Assembly: GCA_027858555.1 (NCBI GenBank)
Contig: JAQICP010000442.1
Coordinates: 1-13,272, forward strand
Source of the DNA: Vallitaleaceae bacterium
GTDB lineage: Bacteria > Bacillota > Clostridia > Lachnospirales > Vallitaleaceae
Length of the DNA stretch: 13,272 bases
Direction of reading: 5' to 3'
Position 1 is the first letter of the stretch. Each line of letters begins with the position of its first letter. Positions 1 through 5,463 of this stretch are shown in pieces. Under the pieces are notes generated by a model, which saw nothing but the letters and a program-made list of their open reading frames with translations, did no database searches and was not told where the DNA came from. Both the position numbers and the translations under genes were made by a program.

Positions 1-357
1 AACCACATCTTCATCTGCTAAATCCTCAGCAAAATCGTCATAATCATCGATGATGTCTTGTAAATCTTCGTCCTCTTCGTCATAATTATCGATGATTACC
101 TCCGCCATATCTAAAAGCATATCACCGGCATCTTCAAATTCCTCATCTTCCATATAGGCGTCTGCTAAACCAAACCACGCCTCATAATCCTCTTCATCAT
201 TATCAACTAATTCTTCATATACTTCGATTGCTTTATCAATATCATCTCTATCCATATACTTTTCTGCTCGTTCTATGGTAGCCTCTGATTTAAGAATGTC
301 ACATCCAGTAAACAGTATCGATACTGACAATAAAATTAGAACCATAATCCTCATCAT
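1..357 (-). CDS. Acidic TPR-like lipoprotein, N-terminal part (3' end outside window)
   Basis: The visible 119 codons begin MMRIMVLILL and reach a lipobox LFTGC with the lipidation cysteine at residue 19, so the product should be exported and anchored to the outer face of the membrane. After the cysteine comes a tetratricopeptide-like helical pair (about residues 24-65, with the pattern KAIEVYEELV then AWFGLADAYM), then a tract dominated by Asp and Glu. TPR units usually mediate protein-protein contacts; no catalytic motif is visible. The start at 357 is inferred from the signal peptide, because this ATG has only a poor ribosome binding site. The strong GGGAGG lies further upstream, before an ATG at 390 that stops after two codons in the same frame. 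A second ATG at 354 is equally possible. The protein resembles in design, but not in sequence, the longer TPR lipoprotein at 6736-7992. Its specific function is unknown. Confidence 0.8.
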   Translation of the reverse strand, partial: MMRIMVLILLSVSILFTGCDILKSEATIERAEKYMDRDDIDKAIEVYEELVDNDEEDYEAWFGLADAYMEDEEFEDAGDMLLDMAEVIIDNYDEEDEDLQDIIDDYDDFAEDLADEDVV

Positions 358-381
358 ATTCCAGTTTGCTTTCTTACCACT

Positions 382-403
382 TTATTTCATTACTCTTCCT
401 CCC
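382..403 (-). promoter_or_regulatory. Strong RBS followed by ATG-AAA-TAA mini-frame
   Basis: GGGAGG (398-403) sits 7 nt before an ATG at 388-390, which is ideal spacing. That ATG is followed by AAA and then an in-frame TAA at 382-384. The same reading frame continues without another stop through codons for SGKKANWN into the lipoprotein start at 357. Either this is a two-codon leader whose translation feeds re-initiation about 25 nt downstream, or a nonsense change has cut off the original N-terminus. The sequence shows the layout but not which explanation is right. Confidence 0.55.
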
Positions 404-466
404 TATCTTCACATATTTTTGTATGATGTTACTGCTCTTAATTCCTCTTATTATTAAACGCACACT

Positions 467-481
467 GATATTATGAATATC
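467..481. repeat. Small inverted repeat GATATT-atg-AATATC
   Basis: A perfect 6-bp inverted repeat with a 3-bp centre lies about 110 bp upstream of the acidic lipoprotein gene. On the minus strand it overlaps possible but unconvincing promoter hexamers (TTGCTA with TAATAT or AATATC, 15-17 bp apart). It could be an operator or simply A+T-rich chance. Apart from it, I see nothing recognisable in 404-549. Confidence 0.2.
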
Positions 482-549
482 AAGCTATTAGCAATCATTA
501 TGGTAGGTCGATTGTACTAATTATTATGTCGTTAATCTACCCATGTCTC

Positions 550-775
550 TCATTTAGCCTTGTCATTATCAATTTTATAATAGCTACTTTTTAACCGCAT
601 CGCCATCAATAGAAAACAATGTGACCTGTGATACCTACCCTATCTAGATTACCTACCCCCGCCTTATTAGGACCGCATCTTCATTATCTGCTTAATCGAT
701 AGCACTTATCATGATCATAGCTACATCATACCCAAGTGCGGACAATACATTCGGTTGCTTAATTATATTTTTCAT
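550..775 (-). pseudogene. Relic of a branched-chain amino acid ABC transporter substrate-binding protein (LivJ-like, Peripla_BP_6)
   Basis: From the ATG at 775, behind a GAGGAG ribosome binding site (781-786), a 27-codon frame reads MKNIIKQPNVL and then ALGYDVAMIMISAI, ending at TAA (692-694). That second string matches the conserved LGYDAAM segment near the C-terminus of LivJ-type periplasmic binding proteins. Past the stop, the expected remainder of the family appears in pieces: ADNEDAVLIR in the same frame, GITGHIVF in a shifted frame, DGDAVKK back in the first frame, then YYKIDNDKAK in another frame up to TGA at 550-552. The order and spacing match the normal C-terminus (a TGxIxFDxNGDxVK-like stretch, then a short basic tail). 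The signal peptide and most of the protein are missing, so a large internal deletion probably joined the first few codons to the C-terminal part before point decay. A short 27-residue peptide may still be made. The family assignment rests on motif recall, not on a search. Confidence 0.68.
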
Positions 776-836
776 ATTCTCTCCTCAAAGTTTCATTGAT
801 ACGCATGTAGATAGCAAAACACATTTCAATCAACCT

Positions 837-872
837 ATATTTCACTACATATTCCACTACATATTTCACTAC
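837..872. repeat. 12-bp tandem repeat, three copies
   Basis: ATATTTCACTAC occurs three times head to tail (837-848, 849-860, 861-872); the middle copy has one change (ATATTCCACTAC) and a partial fourth begins at 873. It lies between the promoter at 897-925 and the ribosome binding site of the transporter relic, so it would be transcribed in the leader. It looks like replication slippage in DNA no longer under selection. A repeated binding site is possible, but nothing else supports it. Confidence 0.75.
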
Positions 873-896
873 ATATTTTATCCATCGTCTTTTATA

Positions 897-925
897 AATT
901 TAACTGCTAATCGGGAAAAAGTCAA
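897..925 (-). promoter_or_regulatory. Sigma-A-type promoter of the transporter relic
   Basis: On the minus strand, TTGACT (920-925) and TAAATT (897-902) are separated by exactly 17 bp. This is a good vegetative promoter about 120 bp upstream of the relic's start codon, pointing towards it. Its survival suggests that the pseudogene was once an expressed operon-leading gene, or that the decay is recent. Confidence 0.55.
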
Positions 926-1072
926 TACTTTAGTCCTGATCAATGTGTTTTTGTTAATAATACATCTATAGTTCATTCACATATATTTTGATACACTGTT
1001 TCATCGATCATCGTGCTATAGACTAAAATAACGGTATATCGATTGTCCATAAAATCGCAAAAAAGGTATATC

Positions 1073-1100
1073 TAAAAAAGACAGAAGCTGTTAGCTTCTG
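1073..1100 (-). terminator. Rho-independent terminator of the nrdD-thyA-folA operon
   Basis: Read on the minus strand, an 8-bp perfect stem CAGAAGCT/AGCTTCTG with a 3-nt loop (1082-1100) is followed by TCTTTTTT. It is the first convincing terminator after folA, though it lies about 165 bp beyond the folA stop codon, leaving a long 3' untranslated region. Confidence 0.85.
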
Positions 1101-1177
1101 CCTATAGTCCCTTGCTAATGCCATTATATTGGCATATTTTCTTATATCTGTCACCAAACAATTAGCTTAGCATTATT

Positions 1178-1196
1178 TGAGTACGTATTGTACTCA
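1178..1196. repeat. Inverted repeat TGAGTAC-gtatt-GTACTCA in the folA 3' region
   Basis: Perfect 7-bp arms with a 5-nt loop form a hairpin in the transcript between folA and the terminator at 1073-1100. No T-tract follows, so it is not itself a terminator. A weaker ATGCCA/TGGCAT pair lies at 1118-1135. Together these could stabilise the 3' end of the operon mRNA. Apart from a meaningless 11-codon frame, no coding potential was seen in 1101-1264. Confidence 0.45.
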
Positions 1197-1264
1197 TATG
1201 TATGTTATGAATCCCTCTTTAATGTATATGCACAGTCTTTCAAGTAGTCCTTCTAACAGCTTTT

Positions 1265-1768
1265 CTAATACGCCTTAACCATCATGTTCTCATACCTTGT
1301 CCATACGAATGTGTGACCATTGTTCTCTTTTTCTTCTGATTGCCAAACCAATTCCCAGTTTGGCAATTCATCAATCACATCAATCTTGGTGTCAGCAGTG
1401 AGGTCCTCATGAATCTTAGTAATATAGCCATACCTGCAATATGGGTACAGCATATTATAGATCTGCCCCCCGCCGACAATGAATACATCATCAGAAGGAT
1501 ATGCTGCAAGTGTGCTAAACAAGTCTTCTAAACTATGTACAATAATAGCACCCTCATGATTAAAGCTTAGATCCCTTGTCATTACTATGTTAACTCTGTT
1601 GTCGAATGCCTTGCCGCCTGGAAGTGATTCTAGTGTCCGTCTTCCCATAACAACCACTTTACCCAGTGTGGTTTGTCTGAAATATTTAAGGTCGTCGGTC
1701 AAGTGGGTTAACAGTTTATTATTTTTACCAATACCGTAGTTTTGGTCAACTACTACCATGAAATTCAT
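1265..1768 (-). CDS. folA: Dihydrofolate reductase
   Basis: Reduces 7,8-dihydrofolate to tetrahydrofolate with NADPH in the cytosol, regenerating the cofactor that thymidylate synthase oxidises. The 167-residue length is normal for bacterial DHFR. Visible hallmarks in order are the N-terminal strand with NYGIGKNN (residues 10-17), the catalytic acid D26 in TDDLKYF, the cofactor-loop motif MGRRT (41-45) with SLPGG just after, and the second nucleotide-binding loop VGGGQIY (98-104). The start at 1768 follows AGGAG with 5-nt spacing. It is the last gene of the nrdD-thyA-folA operon, 45 bp behind thyA, an arrangement with clear metabolic logic because ThyA makes the dihydrofolate consumed here. 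Identification is secure; I see nothing truncated or missing. Confidence 0.96.
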   Translation of the reverse strand: MNFMVVVDQNYGIGKNNKLLTHLTDDLKYFRQTTLGKVVVMGRRTLESLPGGKAFDNRVNIVMTRDLSFNHEGAIIVHSLEDLFSTLAAYPSDDVFIVGGGQIYNMLYPYCRYGYITKIHEDLTADTKIDVIDELPNWELVWQSEEKENNGHTFVWTRYENMMVKAY

Positions 1769-1813
1769 AAGTACTCCTCAATACACCCTTGATTATCCAT
1801 ATTAACGAACAAT

Positions 1814-2644
1814 TTATACAGCAACTGGTATACCTTTTATCTGCGGGTGTTTCTCATACCCAACCAGCTCAAAATCATCTACAGTAAAATCATAGAAATT
1901 CGTAACTGCCGGATTAATTTTAAGAATTGGTGCGTCATAAGGTTCTCTGTTAATCAGTTCTTCCACAAGTGGGATATGACGGTCATATATATGGGCATCT
2001 GCAATAACATGTACAAATTCACCTGCGATTAGTCCTGAGACCTGTGCTAGCATATGTAGAAGTACCGCGTATTGTACCACATTCCAATTGTTGGCAACTA
2101 ACACATCTTGGGACCTCTGATTTAAGATACCGTTCAATTTATTACCCGTTACATTAAACGTCATAGAATAAGCACAAGGGTACAGATTCATCTCGTGCAG
2201 ATCTGCGTAAGTGTATATATTCGTCATAATACGCCTACTATACGGGTTGTTTTTCAAGTCATATAACACCCGATCCACTTGATCAAATAAGCCTTCAGAA
2301 TACTGATGCTTAACGCCAAGTTGATAGCCATAGGCTTTACCAATGGATCCATTTTCGGCTGCCCAACTATACCATATCTTTGAGTTCAAATCATTTGTAT
2401 TATTAGACTTTCTCTGCCATATCCATAGAATCTCATCTATGGCAGCTTTTAAGTTAGTCGGTCTAAGTGTCAATATGGGAAACTCTACTGATAAATCATA
2501 TCTATTAACGACACCAAATTGTTTGATTGTATGGGCCATGCTGCCATCGTCCCACTTGGGCCTGACCACTTGACCTTCTGATGAAATGCCGCCACCAATA
2601 ATGTCTCGACACATATTTATAAAAAGTTGGTCTGCTTGACTCAT
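1814..2644 (-). CDS. thyA: Thymidylate synthase (ThyA, folate-dependent)
   Basis: Converts dUMP to dTMP using methylene-tetrahydrofolate as carbon donor and reductant, releasing dihydrofolate. The 276-residue protein has the family's landmarks: the RR pair for the dUMP phosphate (R137-R138), the catalytic cysteine C157 in LYPCAYS, QRSQD (176-180) with N188 eight residues after D180 as in classical enzymes, and DAHIYDRH (216-223). The usual PPCH is replaced by YPCA, and the usual Gly-Pro-Phe-Asn loop by NNWN. Overall it resembles the divergent Bacillus subtilis ThyA more than the E. coli type, for example in the LWIWQ-K-SN stretch near residue 73. The start at 2644 follows AGAGG. It lies 40 bp after nrdD and 45 bp before folA on one apparent transcript. 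All key residues seem present, so it should be active. Confidence 0.95.
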   Translation of the reverse strand: MSQADQLFINMCRDIIGGGISSEGQVVRPKWDDGSMAHTIKQFGVVNRYDLSVEFPILTLRPTNLKAAIDEILWIWQRKSNNTNDLNSKIWYSWAAENGSIGKAYGYQLGVKHQYSEGLFDQVDRVLYDLKNNPYSRRIMTNIYTYADLHEMNLYPCAYSMTFNVTGNKLNGILNQRSQDVLVANNWNVVQYAVLLHMLAQVSGLIAGEFVHVIADAHIYDRHIPLVEELINREPYDAPILKINPAVTNFYDFTVDDFELVGYEKHPQIKGIPVAV

Positions 2645-2684
2645 GAATACCTCTTTTCGTTACTATCATATTGTCTGTTATAAT

Positions 2685-5072
2685 CTACACTGGACATAAT
2701 ATTTTGTCACTGATAACTGTTTCTGAATATTTTCTGATATTTGTTAATCCCGTGAAAGTAATATGTGCATCACCTTCCACAATGATCAGCGTTGGTGCTG
2801 ATTTCACTTGATACTTTTGAACCAAAGAAAAGTGTTCTTCAGCATCAATATACGCCACATCATGTGACTTTAAATACTTCTTTGCTATATGGCAATTAGG
2901 ACAAGTTTTACTTGTAACTAAAAATTTCTTTGAGTTTAATGATACGGGTTGCTCTAATTGAATTACCGTATCTTTTACGCCTACCTGTGTTTCTATTCCT
3001 TTATCTGTTACATCATAAGTCTTTCTATCTCTGAACTCAGCAGCCTTGCCTTCGTTCCAATGCTGAACTGGACGATAATAGCCTGTTATTCTAGAATAGA
3101 CCTCAGCCGCTTCCCCACAATGTGGACAGACAAACTGCTCGCCAGCTAAATAACCATGATTGTTACAGATCGAATAGGTTGGTGAAATTGTATAATACGG
3201 TAATCTATAGTTTTCAGCTATGGTACGAACGAGCTTACTAGTAGCCTGCCAACTTGGCATTTTCTCACCAAGGAATGCGTGAAAAACCGTTCCAGAAGTA
3301 TATTTGGTCTGAAATTCATCTTGAAGATCTAGTGCATCAAATATATCTGAAGTATAGTCAACTGGTAAGTTAGTGCTATTAGTGTAATAATGGGTATCAT
3401 TCATAGTCCCTGCAGTGATGATATCTGACCACTTTTCTTTATCATACTTAGCTAGCCGATACGAGGTTGATTCAGCAGGTGTTGCTTCCAAATTATACAA
3501 ATCACTATAGGTTACTTGATAATCAGCTAATCGCTCTCTCATATGATCCAATACTTTCAGACCAAATTCTCTGGCTTCCTTAGATATTAAATCTTTGCCT
3601 ATCCATCTGGCATTAAGGGTGGCTTCATTCATCCCTATAATACCAATGGTAGAAAAGTGATTGTCAAAGGTCCCCAGGTAACGCTTGGTATATGGGTATA
3701 ATCCCTCTGATAAAAGTTTGGATACCACATCGCGTTTTATGCGTAAAGATCTAGCTGAAATATCCATCATTCGGTCAAGTTTCACGAAGAATTCTGTCTC
3801 ATCTTTAGATGTATAAGCAAGTCTTGGTAAGTTTATAGTAACGACTCCAATAGAGCCAGTACTTTCTCCTGATCCGAAATAGCCACCAGACTTCTTGCGA
3901 AGCTCTCGCAAATCAAGTCTTAGTCTGCAACACATGGAACGAATATCACTTGGCTCAATCTCAGAATTCACATAATTAGAAAAATAAGGTGTACCGTACT
4001 TAGCTGTCATTTCAAATAACATGCGGTTATTCTCTGTCTCACCCCAATCAAAATCTTTCGTGATGGAATATGTAGGAATTGGATATTGAAAACCTCGACC
4101 GTTGGCATCGCCTTCAATCATGACTTCGATAAATGCCTTGTTGATCATATCCATTTCTTTTTGGCAGTCACGGTATTTGAAGCTAAGTTCTTTACCCCCA
4201 ACAATCGCGCTAAGTTCAGCCAAATCATCAGGCACTTTCCAGTCAAGTGTAATATTGGAAAATGGTGATTGGGTACCCCATCTACTTGGAATGTTGACCC
4301 CAAATATAAATGATTGAATACATTGTTTCACTTCTATATAAGTTAATTGATCTGTTTTAACAAATGGTGCCAGGTAAGTATCAAAGGAAGAAAAAGCTTG
4401 AGCGCCTGCCCATTCATTTTGCATGATCCCTAAAAAGTGTACCATCTGATTACATAGGGTTGATAAATGAGTAGCTGGAGCTGAGCTGATTTTGCCAGCA
4501 ATGCCGCCAAGTCCCTCCCTAATTAATTGCATCAAGGACCATCCAGCACAATAACCTGTTAGCATGGATAAATCATGTATATGGAAATCGCCGTTTCTAT
4601 GAGCATTACTGATCTCATCATCATAGACTTCTGAAAGCCAATAGTTGGCTGTTACAGCACCCGAATTATGAAGGATCAAACCACCCACTGAATAAGTGAC
4701 TGTTGAATTTTCTTTTACTCGCCAATCTTCAACATTAACATAGTTATTGACAATCGCTTTATAATCAACAATTGTTGATTTGATATTACGCATTTTTTCT
4801 CTTTGTTTTCTATATAAAATATAAGCTTTCGCGACATCTGTATAACCAGAGCTTTCAAGTATTCTTTCAACGCTATCTTGAACATCTTCAACGATAATCT
4901 TATTCTGGGTTATTTTCACCTGAAAGTCAGCGGTAACTCGTAATACCATCAAATCAAGCATCTCTTCAGTAAACATCTTCTCGGTGGCTATAAACGCCTT
5001 AATGATAGCGCCTTTAATCTTTTTTAGATCCAAATCAATTACATGTCCATCTCGTTTAATCACTTGTAACAT
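2685..5072 (-). CDS. nrdD: Anaerobic class III ribonucleoside-triphosphate reductase with fused C-terminal redoxin domain
   Basis: Reduces ribonucleotides to deoxyribonucleotides by glycyl-radical chemistry in the absence of oxygen. In order: an N-terminal ATP-cone (about 3-92) for allosteric control; the barrel with C175 (GYCAGW), IPSRWGTQSPF (261-271) and adjacent cysteines C381-C382; a zinc-binding region with C636, C649 and C652; and the radical glycine G664 in RITGYYRPV. At 795 residues it is longer than a plain NrdD. The extra C-terminal part (about 715-785) is a glutaredoxin/thioredoxin-like fold with the active motif TCPNC (C724, C727) and the cis-proline segment SAPTLIIV. This suits the redoxin-dependent rather than formate-dependent NrdD subclass, with electrons plausibly supplied in cis. 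The start at 5072 follows GGGAGG. It heads the operon with thyA and folA, under a promoter with NrdR-type boxes. The activase gene nrdG, often adjacent, is absent from both sides here. Confidence 0.95.
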   Translation of the reverse strand: MLQVIKRDGHVIDLDLKKIKGAIIKAFIATEKMFTEEMLDLMVLRVTADFQVKITQNKIIVEDVQDSVERILESSGYTDVAKAYILYRKQREKMRNIKSTIVDYKAIVNNYVNVEDWRVKENSTVTYSVGGLILHNSGAVTANYWLSEVYDDEISNAHRNGDFHIHDLSMLTGYCAGWSLMQLIREGLGGIAGKISSAPATHLSTLCNQMVHFLGIMQNEWAGAQAFSSFDTYLAPFVKTDQLTYIEVKQCIQSFIFGVNIPSRWGTQSPFSNITLDWKVPDDLAELSAIVGGKELSFKYRDCQKEMDMINKAFIEVMIEGDANGRGFQYPIPTYSITKDFDWGETENNRMLFEMTAKYGTPYFSNYVNSEIEPSDIRSMCCRLRLDLRELRKKSGGYFGSGESTGSIGVVTINLPRLAYTSKDETEFFVKLDRMMDISARSLRIKRDVVSKLLSEGLYPYTKRYLGTFDNHFSTIGIIGMNEATLNARWIGKDLISKEAREFGLKVLDHMRERLADYQVTYSDLYNLEATPAESTSYRLAKYDKEKWSDIITAGTMNDTHYYTNSTNLPVDYTSDIFDALDLQDEFQTKYTSGTVFHAFLGEKMPSWQATSKLVRTIAENYRLPYYTISPTYSICNNHGYLAGEQFVCPHCGEAAEVYSRITGYYRPVQHWNEGKAAEFRDRKTYDVTDKGIETQVGVKDTVIQLEQPVSLNSKKFLVTSKTCPNCHIAKKYLKSHDVAYIDAEEHFSLVQKYQVKSAPTLIIVEGDAHITFTGLTNIRKYSETVISDKILCPV

Positions 5073-5106
5073 AATGGTATCCTCCCGCTTCCTAACCTTC
5101 CATACA

Positions 5107-5136
5107 AATATACCACAATGCCTACCTTCAGGTCAA
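5107..5136 (-). promoter_or_regulatory. Promoter of the nrdD-thyA-folA operon
   Basis: On the minus strand, TTGACC (5131-5136) and TATATT (5107-5112) are 18 bp apart; a GTATAT reading gives 17. Transcription would start near 5100, leaving a leader of about 28 nt that contains the GGGAGG of nrdD. The NrdR-type boxes end 8 bp upstream of the -35 hexamer. Confidence 0.6.
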
Positions 5137-5144
5137 CAAAAAAA

Positions 5145-5191
5145 CCACAATATAGAGTGTTTATTTTCCGTACACGTACTATATGTTGTGG
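5145..5191. promoter_or_regulatory. Two tandem NrdR boxes upstream of nrdD
   Basis: NrdR, the ATP/dATP-sensing repressor of ribonucleotide reductase genes, binds paired 16-bp sites resembling ACACWATATATWGTGT, spaced by whole helical turns. Here CCACAATATAGAGTGT (5145-5160) matches 14 of 16 positions and GTACTATATGTTGTGG (5176-5191) matches 12 of 16, including the central core. Their starts are 31 bp apart, three helical turns, the spacing typical of functional pairs. They sit just upstream of the nrdD promoter. Match and spacing are read from the sequence; repression of the whole operon is inference. Confidence 0.8.
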
Positions 5192-5199
5192 TTGATACT

Positions 5200-5405
5200 T
5201 ATTCTAAATATCCTTACTTTCAAACATGCCTTTTCTCAGAATACAGGATGGGATAATGACATTACTCGATTAAAACTCACTACATGAACGCTTTTGCTAT
5301 CTCAGACTATATAGCACTCATAAGGACACATCATACTTCTAGTACATCTTTTCACAAAGTAAAATCGTTCTCACGAACAGTTCCTATGGCGAACTTTCAT
5401 TTGCA
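5200..5405. other. Gene-free stretch between nrdD control region and hflX terminator
   Basis: No frame with a ribosome binding site or recognisable protein motif was found on either strand. Near its hflX end it has alternating GTTC and GAAC words (GTTC 5367-5370, GAAC 5375-5378, AGTTC 5379-5383, GAACT 5391-5395) that can pair locally. This may be part of a dispersed intergenic repeat or a small structured RNA, but one copy cannot show that. Confidence 0.3.
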
Positions 5406-5406
5406 T

Positions 5407-5440
5407 AAAAAACCTCAAATCATATGACTGATTTGAGGTT
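5407..5440 (-). terminator. Strong Rho-independent terminator after hflX
   Basis: A perfect 12-bp stem AACCTCAAATCA/TGATTTGAGGTT (5411-5422 and 5429-5440) with a 6-nt loop is followed on the minus strand by a T-run (5407-5410 complement, extending into the stem's end). It begins 24 bp beyond the hflX stop codon. Confidence 0.92.
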
Positions 5441-5463
5441 CTAATGTGTAAAACTGACTATAA

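Noticed and set aside
275..457. Plus-strand open frame of 60 codons
   Set aside because: It is antisense to the lipoprotein signal-peptide region; its hydrophobic character mirrors that region's composition and it lacks a ribosome binding site.
837..872. CRISPR-like array
   Set aside because: The 12-bp units are directly adjacent with no spacers, and there are no cas genes in the window.
711..971. Plus-strand open frame of 86 codons with IFHYIFHYIF repeats
   Set aside because: It has no ribosome binding site, its repeats are simply the 12-bp DNA repeat translated, and it lies antisense to the transporter relic and its promoter.
1118..1135. ATGCCA/TGGCAT hairpin as a second terminator
   Set aside because: The stem is only 6 bp and weak, and no T-run follows on the minus strand where the genes lie.
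4984..5256. Plus-strand open frame of 90 codons running through the nrdD start and NrdR boxes
   Set aside because: It is antisense to the 5' end of nrdD and its control region, with no ribosome binding site or recognisable protein motif.
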